Shown here piece after piece: positions 7,703 to 16,194 of a stretch of DNA of 64,000 bases. The notes beneath the pieces were generated by a model, which worked only from the letters and a program-made list of their open reading frames with translations, made no database searches and was not told where the DNA came from. Source of the DNA: Bacillota bacterium. GTDB lineage: Bacteria > Bacillota > UBA4882 > UBA8346. Position 1 is the stretch's first letter. Each line of letters opens with the position of its first letter. The stretch spans positions 1 to 64,000 of the forward strand of contig JAEZCE010000035.1 in NCBI GenBank assembly GCA_023429995.1, read 5' to 3'. Position numbers and translations under genes: made by a program.

Positions 7703-9223
7703 ATGGCCAAAGATTCATTTCTGGAGATAAGTAATGTCAGTAAAACCTTTACCGGAGTAAAGGCGTTGGATAATATCCAATTGCAAGTAAAAAAAGGGGA
7801 AGTTCATGCGCTTATCGGAGAAAATGGCGCCGGTAAATCTACGCTGATTAAAATTTTGACCGGCATTTACCAACCCGATGAAGGATCCGCCATTATAATC
7901 AATGGGCAAGAATGTTCGGGTTTGACTCCGATTTCAGCTTTGCGGAAGGGAATAACAGCCATATATCAAGATTTTTCACTTTTTCCAAATTTAACGGTAG
8001 CGGAAAATATTGCTATTAGTTTGGAAATTGAAGCCGGCAATCATTTTTTCAGTTGGAGCAAAATGCATAAAACAGCCCAGGCAGCCTTGGAACGTTTAGG
8101 TGTACAAATCGATCTCGATCAACAACTGGGAAGTCTATCGATTGCCAAGCAACAACTAGTGGCAATCGCCCGGGCGTTGGTCCACAAAACAAAAATGATC
8201 ATTATGGATGAACCGACGGCGGCCCTTTCCAATAAGGAAGTCAAAACTTTGCTGAGTATTGTGAAAAGCATTCGGGAAAGCGGTATTTCAGTCATATTCA
8301 TCAGCCATAAATTGGAGGAAGTATTTGAAATTGCGGAACGTTTTACCGTAATTAGGGACGGCAAATTTATCGGCACTTATCTCCGGGATGAATTGGATAA
8401 TGATAAGCTGATATCCTTAATGGTAGGCCGGAAGATCTCATTTACCCGATATGCGGAAAATAAAATTGGCGGGCCTTTGCTTGAGGTAAAAAATTTAAGC
8501 AAAAGAGGCAACTTTCAAAACATCTCTTTTGTACTCCACGAAGGTGAAATTTTGGCCCTGACCGGATTAGTTGGCGCCGGAAGGACCGAATTGGTTCAGG
8601 CGTTATACGGCTTGAATCTACCCGATAGCGGAGAAATTTTGTTTAGGGGTCAAACCGTCAAGATTCAATCGCCTGAGGATGGGGTTGTTCATGGAATCGC
8701 TTATGTTCCGGAAAACCGGCAAAGCCAAGGCTTGATCACCAGACAGACTGTAGAAGACAACATTACCATCACTACAATTCAACAATTAACCGGAAAACTG
8801 GCAATGATAAAAAAGGATCGTAAAAGGCAGGCCGCCCTTGAATGGATTCAAAGCCTAAATATAAAACCGCCTTATCCGGATATGACTGTCCAACAACTAT
8901 CGGGAGGTAACCAGCAGCGTGTGGTGATTGCCAAATGGCTGGCAACTAATCCCAAGATTTTGATTATCGATGAACCAACCCAAGGAATCGATGTAGGGGC
9001 CAAGGCCGAAATTCATCAATTACTAAGAGAACTGGCAGCCAAAGGGATGGGAATTATTATGGTTTCTTCGGAATTACCGGAAGTACTGGCGATTAGTGAT
9101 CGGATTTTAGTTATGCGACGCGGCCGGATTAACGGGGAATTCTTAGGCAGCAATGCTACGCAGGAAGCAATCATGAATAAAGCGATTTTAGACAGTTCAA
9201 CTTCTTTAAACGCTGCCAATTAA
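7703..9223 (+). CDS. Sugar ABC transporter ATP-binding protein 2 (RbsA/LsrA type), 506 aa
   Basis: A tandem double ABC protein with complete motifs: GENGAGKST, LSIAKQQLVAIARAL, MDEPTAALS in the N-half; GLVGAGRTEL (the usual C-half form), LSGGNQQRVVIAKW and IIDEPTQGIDVGAK in the C-half. ATG 7703 was preferred over GTG 7691 because the AGAGGAG site (7685-7691) is then 11 bases away. It is followed after 24 bases by the first permease and is the more canonical of the two ATPases, so it is the likely energiser of the importer at 9248-12405. Confidence 0.88.
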   Translation: MAKDSFLEISNVSKTFTGVKALDNIQLQVKKGEVHALIGENGAGKSTLIKILTGIYQPDEGSAIIINGQECSGLTPISALRKGITAIYQDFSLFPNLTVAENIAISLEIEAGNHFFSWSKMHKTAQAALERLGVQIDLDQQLGSLSIAKQQLVAIARALVHKTKMIIMDEPTAALSNKEVKTLLSIVKSIRESGISVIFISHKLEEVFEIAERFTVIRDGKFIGTYLRDELDNDKLISLMVGRKISFTRYAENKIGGPLLEVKNLSKRGNFQNISFVLHEGEILALTGLVGAGRTELVQALYGLNLPDSGEILFRGQTVKIQSPEDGVVHGIAYVPENRQSQGLITRQTVEDNITITTIQQLTGKLAMIKKDRKRQAALEWIQSLNIKPPYPDMTVQQLSGGNQQRVVIAKWLATNPKILIIDEPTQGIDVGAKAEIHQLLRELAAKGMGIIMVSSELPEVLAISDRILVMRRGRINGEFLGSNATQEAIMNKAILDSSTSLNAAN

Positions 9224-9247
9224 ATTTGTTAAAAGGAGTCAGCATTG

Positions 9248-10255
9248 ATGAAACGTTTATTGAAAAGTAAAGAATCAGTTCTCGCACTTACCCTTATCGG
9301 CATCTCGGCAATAATATATTTGAATAACAATATCTTCCTTAGGCTGGATAACATCCTTGATCTTTTAAAAGGGAATACGGTTCTGGCGATAATGGCCATG
9401 GGAATGCTTTTGGTCATCATAACCGGGGGTATTGATGTCAGTGTATCCGCTATGGTTGCAGCGATTACTGTTTTGATAGGAAACTTTATGATCCATGTGA
9501 GTGATAACTTGTTTCTGGTGTTTTTGGTGGGTTGTTCATGCGGGCTGGTTTTTGGCGGGATGAATGGATTTCTGATTGCAAAGCTGAAAATACCGCCTAT
9601 CGTAGTGACGTTAGGAACGGGGAGTATCATTAATGGATTGATGCTTTATTATACCAACGGCAATTGGATTAGTAACATTCCAAAGTCATTTATTGATTTT
9701 GGAAAGATAACTCTATTTCATATACCGATTGGCAATGGCACAACCGTCGGCATTCCGATTCAAATTTTCTTTTTTGTGGCTGCAGCTATAGTCACTTGGA
9801 TAATTGTAAAGTATACATTGATTGGACGCGGGATATTTGCCATGGGCGGCAACCCGGTTTCAGCCGCGCGTGTAGGATACAATTTGGACAAGATTAATAT
9901 TTTCCTTTATTCTTACACCGGCTTTATGGTTGGATTAGCCGCGGTAGTGCACACTTCGATCATGAGGCAAGTGGATCCTAATGCATTTTCTGGTTTTGAG
10001 CTCCAGGTTGTCGCGGCCGTGGTCTTGGGCGGAGCTAATGTCTTAGGTGGAGCCGGTTCGGTGTTTGGAACGATATTAGGCGTTTTATTAATAGCAATAA
10101 TGAATAATGGCCTGATATTAATGCATATCCCGGTGTTTTGGCAAAAAATAGTGGTCGGACTGGTCATGATTATCGCGGTCAGTATTGACGTTATTCAAAG
10201 AAAGCACGCCGAGAAGAATCTTACCAAAGTCGATATTGAAATTGAGAGTAACTAA
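9248..10255 (+). CDS. Sugar ABC permease 1 (RbsC/LsrC type), 335 aa
   Basis: An integral membrane protein of the BPD_transp_2 family with about 8-10 hydrophobic segments. Family marks include GMLLVIITGGIDVSVSAM near residue 55, IVVTLGT, and AAVVLGGANVLGGAGSVFGTILG near residue 250. ATG 9248 lies 9 bases after AAGGAG (9233-9238). It forms the translocation channel with the second permease. Presence of two different permeases plus two ATPases and one binding protein resembles the Lsr and RhaSTPQ arrangements. Confidence 0.88.
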   Translation: MKRLLKSKESVLALTLIGISAIIYLNNNIFLRLDNILDLLKGNTVLAIMAMGMLLVIITGGIDVSVSAMVAAITVLIGNFMIHVSDNLFLVFLVGCSCGLVFGGMNGFLIAKLKIPPIVVTLGTGSIINGLMLYYTNGNWISNIPKSFIDFGKITLFHIPIGNGTTVGIPIQIFFFVAAAIVTWIIVKYTLIGRGIFAMGGNPVSAARVGYNLDKINIFLYSYTGFMVGLAAVVHTSIMRQVDPNAFSGFELQVVAAVVLGGANVLGGAGSVFGTILGVLLIAIMNNGLILMHIPVFWQKIVVGLVMIIAVSIDVIQRKHAEKNLTKVDIEIESN

Positions 10256-10287
10256 GGGTAATTACGATAAAAGCGAGGATGCTGATA

Positions 10288-11277
10288 ATGCAAAAATATG
10301 CAAAGGAATGGATTTTATTCGGAGTTTTTGTATTACTGTTCGTTTTGATGTCGATACTTTCACCTCGAACTTTTTTAAGTATCGATAATTTGCAGTCGAT
10401 GGCGTTTCAATTGCCGGAATTAGGTATTATTTCTTTGGCGATGATGGCGGTAATTGTGACCGGAGGCATAAATCTTTCGGTAACCTCAACTACGGCTCTT
10501 TCGGGAATAGTCGCCGCCTTTACCCTATCGGGACTGAATGCGGCCGGTGTCAACATTGGTCTGACTCTAGTGGCCGCAATAATTGCCGCTATATGTACGG
10601 CCTTGATTTGTGGAACCATTAATGGCATAGCCGTGTCATATATCGGGGTACCGGCAATGCTGGTTACTTTGGGAACCATGACTTTATTTGAGGGAATTAG
10701 CTTAAAGTTTACCAATGGCGGGGCTATTTCCGGGTTCCCCGAGCAATATTACTGGTTTGGGAATGAGACAATTTTAAATATACCGGTGCCGATGGTAATT
10801 TTTATCGCGGTTATCGCTATTACCATAATACTTCTTGAACATACGCCTTGGGGGTTTAGCGTGTATATGGTGGGTTGCAATCCGACCGCCACCATGTTTT
10901 CGGGTATTAACGTAAAAAAAGTATTAATGAAGGTGTATTTGTTTTCGGCTTTCCTTTGCAGCATATCGGCAATCATCATGACCTCCAGGTATAATTCGGC
11001 TAAAGTGGACTATGGTTCTTCCTACCTTATGCAAAGCATTACTGCCGCAGTGCTTGGAGGAACGGATATCTCGGGCGGCTACGGAAAAGTTGTGGGGACA
11101 GTAATTGCTACAGCTATTTTACAGATAGTCTCCAGCGGACTTAATATTTTCGGGATGAATCGTTATATTGTTGATATTATCATGGGTCTTATTTTGATAT
11201 TGGTATTAACGATAGATTTTATTAATGCCAATTACTTGGAACCCAAAATGAAAGACTTACAGAAAGCTAAAGCATGA
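10288..11277 (+). CDS. Sugar ABC permease 2 (RbsC/LsrD type), 329 aa
   Basis: A second BPD_transp_2 permease with multiple membrane spans. Marks are LGIISLAMMAVIVTGGINLSV, VTLGTMTLFEG and AAVLGGTDISGGYGKVVGT. ATG 10288 was chosen because GAGGA at 10275-10279 gives an 8-base spacer, while ATG 10279 would overlap that site. It probably forms a heterodimeric channel with the product of 9248-10255. Confidence 0.88.
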   Translation: MQKYAKEWILFGVFVLLFVLMSILSPRTFLSIDNLQSMAFQLPELGIISLAMMAVIVTGGINLSVTSTTALSGIVAAFTLSGLNAAGVNIGLTLVAAIIAAICTALICGTINGIAVSYIGVPAMLVTLGTMTLFEGISLKFTNGGAISGFPEQYYWFGNETILNIPVPMVIFIAVIAITIILLEHTPWGFSVYMVGCNPTATMFSGINVKKVLMKVYLFSAFLCSISAIIMTSRYNSAKVDYGSSYLMQSITAAVLGGTDISGGYGKVVGTVIATAILQIVSSGLNIFGMNRYIVDIIMGLILILVLTIDFINANYLEPKMKDLQKAKA

Positions 11278-11388
11278 GCAATTACGACCCAAAACAGCTC
11301 TAGCTTTTTTAAGGGGGGATGACTGGACAAAATATTTGTATTGCCCGAAAATGCATTCGATGATTGCAAACAAAAAGAGGGGGTAGTA

Positions 11389-12405
11389 ATGATGTCGAAA
11401 AGAATTTTAACAATTATTGGTTCTTTGGGATTGACGCTTGTTTTGGGGCTTGCAGCTTTGGGTGTTGATCATGGCGCCCTTGCCAAAAGCAAAGCTTATA
11501 AAATTGTGATTATGCCTAAACTGGTGGGAATCCCATATTTCAACGCCTCGGAAACCGGCGCCAAGAAAGCTGGTAAAGATTTAGGCTGTGATGTTATTTA
11601 TGCAGGGCCGACCAAAGCGGATGCAGCGGAACAAGTAAAAATGATTGAAGACTTTATCAGTAAGAGAGTGGATTGTATAGCGGTCGCTCCGAATGACCCT
11701 GCCGCTCTTACCCCGGTATTGAGAAAAGCAAAGCAAAAAGGCATTTTGGTTATGGACTGGGATACTCCCGCCGACAAATCAGTGGTTGCCATATCGGTGC
11801 ATCAAATTGACGATAAAGAATATGGCCAACATATCTGGGATTTACTTGTGCAGAAGATGGGCACGGATGAGGGTGAATACGCAATCATTACCGGCGGCCT
11901 TTCGGCGGCCAATCTGAACAGTTGGATTGATAACGGTTTGGCCTATGCCAAAGTGAAGTATCCCAAATTAAAACTGGTAACGGATCGAGTCCCTTCCGAT
12001 GAAAAACAACAGGTTGCCTATCAAAAAGCGCTTGAACTTATTAAAGCCTATCCCAACCTGAAGGGAATCATTGGAGTCAGTACGCCTTCACCTCTTGGAG
12101 CAGCCCAGGCCGTTCAAGAAAAAGGACTGCAAAATAAGATTGCCGTGGTTGGCACTTCCTTACCGACGGATTCCAAACCGTACCTCAGCGACGGTTCTTT
12201 AAAAGTGGCCACCCTTTGGGATCCTTCCAAGCTTGGTTATTTGACGGTATATCTTGCTAAACAGCGGCTTGAAGGCAAAAAACTCGTCAACAAAGAGGAT
12301 GTTCCAAATGTTGGTAAAATTACTGTCTGGCCGGATGGCAGGACTGTGATTATGGGGCCGCCCAGCGATTTTACCAAGGAAAATGCGGGCAATTTCAATT
12401 TCTAA
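11389..12405 (+). CDS. Sugar/AI-2-type periplasmic-binding lipoprotein-like SBP (LsrB/RhaS family), 338 aa
   Basis: An N-terminal signal peptide (basic MSKR, hydrophobic core, cleavage after ALA near residue 33) precedes a type 1 periplasmic-binding fold. IVIMPKLVGIPYFNASETGAKKAGKDLG, in pieces IMPKLVGIPYF and TGAKKAGKDLG, and the C-terminal GKITVWPDGR..FTKENAGNFNF are close to LsrB and RhaS. The ligand is not certain: the LsrF/LsrG/LsrK enzymes of AI-2 processing are absent and a psicose epimerase follows, so a ketohexose or deoxy-sugar is more likely than AI-2. ATG 11389 (or 11392) follows a G-rich site at 11378-11383. No lipobox Cys is seen, so anchoring in a one-membrane cell is unclear. 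Confidence 0.85.
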   Translation: MMSKRILTIIGSLGLTLVLGLAALGVDHGALAKSKAYKIVIMPKLVGIPYFNASETGAKKAGKDLGCDVIYAGPTKADAAEQVKMIEDFISKRVDCIAVAPNDPAALTPVLRKAKQKGILVMDWDTPADKSVVAISVHQIDDKEYGQHIWDLLVQKMGTDEGEYAIITGGLSAANLNSWIDNGLAYAKVKYPKLKLVTDRVPSDEKQQVAYQKALELIKAYPNLKGIIGVSTPSPLGAAQAVQEKGLQNKIAVVGTSLPTDSKPYLSDGSLKVATLWDPSKLGYLTVYLAKQRLEGKKLVNKEDVPNVGKITVWPDGRTVIMGPPSDFTKENAGNFNF

Positions 12406-12422
12406 TTGAAACCAAAATATCA

Positions 12423-12457
12423 AGGAGGAAGCGCCGTTGACGGCCTTCCTCCTCTTT
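12423..12457 (+). terminator. Strong hairpin after the binding-protein gene
   Basis: A 13-bp stem with one bulged C (AGGAGGAAG.GCCG / CGGC.CTTCCTCCT, loop TTGA) is followed by a short T-rich tail CTTTG. It lies 18 bases after the binding-protein stop and 32 before the epimerase. It probably raises the binding protein over the downstream enzymes by partial termination or 3' protection. Confidence 0.6.
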
Positions 12458-12488
12458 GTACATGATGTAAAAATGGGGAGGGTAAGAC

Positions 12489-13358
12489 ATGAAATATGGA
12501 ATTTATTATGCTTACTGGGAACAGGAGTGGCAGGCGGACTATAAGTATTATATTGAAAAAGCCGCCAAGTTGGGTTTTGATATTTTGGAAATTGCGGGTT
12601 CACCGCTGCCGGCTTATAACGACAAACAGTTGGCGGATATCAAGGCTTGCGCCGCAGGCAACGGAATCATTCTTACGGTAGGCCACGGACCAAGTTCGGC
12701 CCAAAACCTGTCTTCCTCCGACCCGAAAGTCCGCCGGGATGCAAAAGCCTTTTTTATCGATCTGCTTAAACGTCTATACAAGATGGATATCCACCTGATT
12801 GGCGGGGCGCTTTATTCTTACTGGCCGGTAGATTATAGCCGGCCTATTGACAAACAAGGGGATTGGGAGCGTAGCGTGGAAAGCGTGCGTGAAATTGCCG
12901 GAATTGCCGGAGACTGCGGCGTGGATTTCTGTCTTGAAGTGCTGAATCGGTTTGAAAATTACTTACTCAATACGGCGGAAGAGGGAGTGAATTTTGTAAA
13001 ACAGGTTGACCATCCCAACGTAAAGGTCATGCTTGATACTTTTCATATGAATATCGAAGAAGATAGTATTGGGGGCGCCATCCGTACATCCGGAGCCTAT
13101 TTGGGACATTTTCATAGCGGTGAATGCAACCGGAAGGTGCCCGGAAAAGGCCGTATGCCTTGGCGTGAAATCGGCGAGGCGCTCCGTGATATTGATTATC
13201 AGGGCGGCGTTGTAATGGAACCGTTTGTCCGGATGGGCGGGACAGTGGGAGCGGATATTAAAGTGTGGCGTGATATCAGTTGCGGAGCGGATGAGAATAA
13301 ACTGGACAGGGATGCGCGGGAGGCGCTTGATTTTTCCCGATATATACTGGAGCGTTGA
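12489..13358 (+). CDS. D-psicose (D-allulose) 3-epimerase, 289 aa
   Basis: A TIM-barrel enzyme that interconverts D-fructose and D-psicose (related enzymes prefer D-tagatose/D-sorbose). By memory of the Agrobacterium enzyme, it matches along its whole length: MKYGIYYAYWEQEW, GGALYSYWPVDYS, LEVLNRFENYLLNTA, VKVMLDTFHMNIEEDS, LGHFHSGECNR, VVMEPF and SDIKVWRD-like GADIKVWRD. The four metal and catalytic positions fall at the same numbers: E150, D183, H209 and E244. ATG 12489 follows GGGGAGGG. This identifies the substrate class of the island better than any other gene. The substrate preference within ketohexoses remains an inference. Confidence 0.88.
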   Translation: MKYGIYYAYWEQEWQADYKYYIEKAAKLGFDILEIAGSPLPAYNDKQLADIKACAAGNGIILTVGHGPSSAQNLSSSDPKVRRDAKAFFIDLLKRLYKMDIHLIGGALYSYWPVDYSRPIDKQGDWERSVESVREIAGIAGDCGVDFCLEVLNRFENYLLNTAEEGVNFVKQVDHPNVKVMLDTFHMNIEEDSIGGAIRTSGAYLGHFHSGECNRKVPGKGRMPWREIGEALRDIDYQGGVVMEPFVRMGGTVGADIKVWRDISCGADENKLDRDAREALDFSRYILER

Positions 13359-13453
13359 TTGCCTCAACTACCGGGATTTAAAACCTGCGTGTTTTAACGC
13401 GACTTTAGCCGGTGGCGGTTGGGTTTAAATTACGATCAGAAAGGATACTTCTT

Positions 13454-14398
13454 ATGATGCAAAACTTTGAACTCAAAAATGAAAAAATCCGGAAAGCTTT
13501 TTTGGAGTTGAAAAAGAATCATCCGGAGCAAATGAAACACCGTTTGAACCTTTCCTGGAGCAACTGGGGATTTGGAATTGAATCTTTGGCGGATTCTGCC
13601 GCCCGCTTGCAAAAAGCGGAAATCAGTTTTATTGAACTGCATGGTAACCATTATGGACCGGATTTGGGTTATAAAATAGAACAAACTTTAAAAATACTTG
13701 GCGATTACCATATTAAGGTCAGCGGAGTATGCGGAATGTTTTCCGAAGATAATGATCTTTCAAGTAACCGGGCGATTCAAAGGCAAGCGGCTATCGATTA
13801 TCTGCGGCGGGAAATTGAATTTACATCAGCAGTGGGGGGAACCTATCTTTTAGTGGTTCCGGGCGCTTGCGGCAGGCCGCATCCTTATGATAATACTGAG
13901 TTTGAAAGAAGTGTGGCCGGTTTACAAATTGTAGCGGATTTATTTCAAAAACTCAAGGTTAAGGCGGCGATTGAGCCCATACGTTCCGCTGAGACCAGCA
14001 TTGTTCATACCGTTGCCGAAGCTCAAAATTATATTGCGGCGGTAAATCATCCGGGCATAGCCCATATCAATGGCGATGTTTACCATATGCAATCCGAAGA
14101 GAGCCATATTGGCGAAGCCATTGTGTCCGCCGGAGACATGCTGGTCAATCTGCATATGGCGGATAGCAACCGCCGCGCTTTAGGAGACGGCTCGTTGGAT
14201 TTGGATATGATTATCATGGCATTGTATCTAATCGGCTACAATCGAGAAGGACGATATGTAACCCCTGAGCCTTTAGGCCCCGGCGCAGAGCCATATCCGG
14301 CTATGCACGGAAAACCGGATAAAGCTTTCCTGGATCGATTGGTATTGCAGACTGCGCGCTATTTTAGAGAACGGGAAGAAGCGCTGCTTGCCTTGTGA
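13454..14398 (+). CDS. Sugar isomerase/epimerase, TIM barrel (AP endonuclease 2 family), 314 aa
   Basis: A second xylose-isomerase-like TIM barrel, distinct from its neighbour. Likely metal ligands are E in AAIEPIRSAETS, D/H in HINGDVYHM, H in NLHMADSNR and E in VTPEPLGPG. ATG 13454 follows AGAAAGGA at 13438-13445. The substrate cannot be read from the sequence. Position after the psicose epimerase suggests a second epimerisation or isomerisation of the same sugar, or of its phosphate. It is the last rightward gene before a bidirectional terminator. Confidence 0.8.
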   Translation: MMQNFELKNEKIRKAFLELKKNHPEQMKHRLNLSWSNWGFGIESLADSAARLQKAEISFIELHGNHYGPDLGYKIEQTLKILGDYHIKVSGVCGMFSEDNDLSSNRAIQRQAAIDYLRREIEFTSAVGGTYLLVVPGACGRPHPYDNTEFERSVAGLQIVADLFQKLKVKAAIEPIRSAETSIVHTVAEAQNYIAAVNHPGIAHINGDVYHMQSEESHIGEAIVSAGDMLVNLHMADSNRRALGDGSLDLDMIIMALYLIGYNREGRYVTPEPLGPGAEPYPAMHGKPDKAFLDRLVLQTARYFREREEALLAL

Positions 14399-14483
14399 GT
14401 GTATTACCAGAAATCGTTTATAAATAATGCCCTTCCCGACTGGATAGAGTTGGAGGAAATTGTGCAAACTCTCCGGAAGAAAA

Positions 14484-14522
14484 AAATGGGGCCGCCTCTT
14501 TGTTTTGGAGAAAGCCCCATTT
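14484..14522. terminator. Bidirectional terminator
   Basis: The stem AAATGGGGC (14484-14492) / GCCCCATTT (14514-14522) lies between convergent genes. On the minus strand it is followed by a T-run (complement of GAAGAAAAAAA), so it best ends the leftward response-regulator transcript. It can also stop the rightward epimerase transcript. Confidence 0.7.
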
Positions 14523-14537
14523 ATAACTATTATGAGA

Positions 14538-16184
14538 TTACTTTAACAGATTCTCCCTTTCTAGATCTTTTTGCTTGTTATTGCTTTCATTTAGCCGATA
14601 TGCGGAAGGGTTGACGCCGATCTTTTTCTTAAAACAGGCGCTAAAATAATATTGATTCGCATAACCGACCTTCTCACTGATTTCTTTTAACGGGTAATCG
14701 GTTGTTTTTAATAAGATCTGGGCCTTGGCTAGGCGTATCAGGGTAATAGTATCCGATAAATTCTGCTTTTTGGTTTTTTTGAATACTGCACTCAAGTGAT
14801 GGGGGCTCATATTCACGTGGGATGAAATATCATTCAGGCAAAGATCGGGATTCATATAATTTTGCTCAACATATTTTAAAACACTTTCACAAATTTTATT
14901 ATGATGGCTTTCAACCGATTCTTGTAGGGATTCACAGGCTAGCAGGCATATTTTTAATAACCAATTATACAACTCGGTGTTGGTTTGGAATTTTGAAAGG
15001 TCACTAAATGCGGAAGCAAATTCATCTTGAATTTTTTGGGCCATGATGCCGGTATCGTTGAAAAACTTCATGAGTTTGGCGAGAAGCGCATAAATGAAAG
15101 CAAATACACCGCTCTTGTCAAGAACCGAGACTGAAAGTTGCTGTGAAAGTGATTCTACAAATGTTTTGATGCCCTCTTCATCTTTTTGGCACAACAGACG
15201 GATTAGTTCTTCCTCAGAATCATCGGTGAAAAGGATATTTGAATCATTAACGGCGGTCTGATTCTTGATATCTTGAATATTCAAAACATTGCGGTCTGCA
15301 AAGAAAAAACGGTATTCCAAGGCGGCTTTGGCATTGGTGTGGGAAATCGGAATTTGCCAAATCCTTGAAACGACGTCGCCGATTCCCACCGAAAAAGCCA
15401 AATTTGAATAGGGGTGGCTGTTGCAAAAATTCATAAATAAATCGGTGGCCTTATGATTTAATATTTCATCATCCGTAGAGTTACATCCCAGGATGACAAT
15501 TATTCTGTCGGCGATTGTCAAACAATGGCACATTTCGCAAAATGCGAACCCCTCCCTGATTTCTTCGATTAAATTCATAACCAGAATGTGGTAACGCTCT
15601 ACTCCATATAGTTTTTGTACATCGATGGCGGCGTGAATTTTGACGATGGCACATAAATACTGATGATAAGAGATGCATATTTTAAGATAATCCGCATTGG
15701 AGTGCAAATAATATTGTGCCTCTTCAGGGTTGTAATTAATTAGATCAGAAAAAAACTTTTGTTCCAAAGCCAGACGGTTCTCATTCAATTCAGCCAGCAA
15801 TTTCTCTTCCTGGTCAATTTTATGGACCGCTTTGTCAATTACGCTGGAAAGATAGGAATAATCCAGGGGCTTCTCCACATAATCGAAGGCGCCGATGCGG
15901 ATAGCTTCTTTAGCGTAATTAAAATCATCATAAGCGCTGATCAAAATAATTTTAATGCCTGGTTTGATTTTAATAACTTCCCTGGCCATTTCCAGGCCTG
16001 TCATTCCAGGCATTCTGATATCGGAAATGATTAAATCCACATCGGTGGTTGGCAACAGCTCTAAGACTTGAGCGCCACTGGTCAGAGTGGCGCAAATTTC
16101 CACATCCATCCGGGAATAGTCGATATTTCGGCAGAGGCCTTCAATTAAAAAAGCATTGTCATCCACGATTACTAATTTTCTCAT
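14538..16184 (-). CDS. Response regulator, YesN type with AraC DNA-binding domain, 548 aa
   Basis: The receiver domain has D8/D9, the phospho-acceptor D55 in LIISDIRMPG and K105 in DYVEKPLDY. A long middle region of YesN type follows, then a C-terminal AraC double helix-turn-helix (LNDISSHVNMSPHHLSAVFKK and ISEKVGYANQYYFSACFKK). CAT at 16182-16184 gives the start, with AAGGAG just upstream on the minus strand. It lies 10 bases downstream of the sensor kinase gene. Such pairs usually activate a nearby carbohydrate ABC transporter, here most likely the one starting at 18284. Confidence 0.88.
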   Translation of the reverse strand: MRKLVIVDDNAFLIEGLCRNIDYSRMDVEICATLTSGAQVLELLPTTDVDLIISDIRMPGMTGLEMAREVIKIKPGIKIILISAYDDFNYAKEAIRIGAFDYVEKPLDYSYLSSVIDKAVHKIDQEEKLLAELNENRLALEQKFFSDLINYNPEEAQYYLHSNADYLKICISYHQYLCAIVKIHAAIDVQKLYGVERYHILVMNLIEEIREGFAFCEMCHCLTIADRIIVILGCNSTDDEILNHKATDLFMNFCNSHPYSNLAFSVGIGDVVSRIWQIPISHTNAKAALEYRFFFADRNVLNIQDIKNQTAVNDSNILFTDDSEEELIRLLCQKDEEGIKTFVESLSQQLSVSVLDKSGVFAFIYALLAKLMKFFNDTGIMAQKIQDEFASAFSDLSKFQTNTELYNWLLKICLLACESLQESVESHHNKICESVLKYVEQNYMNPDLCLNDISSHVNMSPHHLSAVFKKTKKQNLSDTITLIRLAKAQILLKTTDYPLKEISEKVGYANQYYFSACFKKKIGVNPSAYRLNESNNKQKDLERENLLK

Positions 16185-16194
16185 GCTGCTCCTT

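Noticed and set aside
11389..12405. Calling the binding protein an AI-2 receptor (LsrB) and the locus an lsr operon
   Set aside because: The LsrK, LsrF and LsrG enzymes are absent and a psicose epimerase follows, so AI-2 uptake is not supported.
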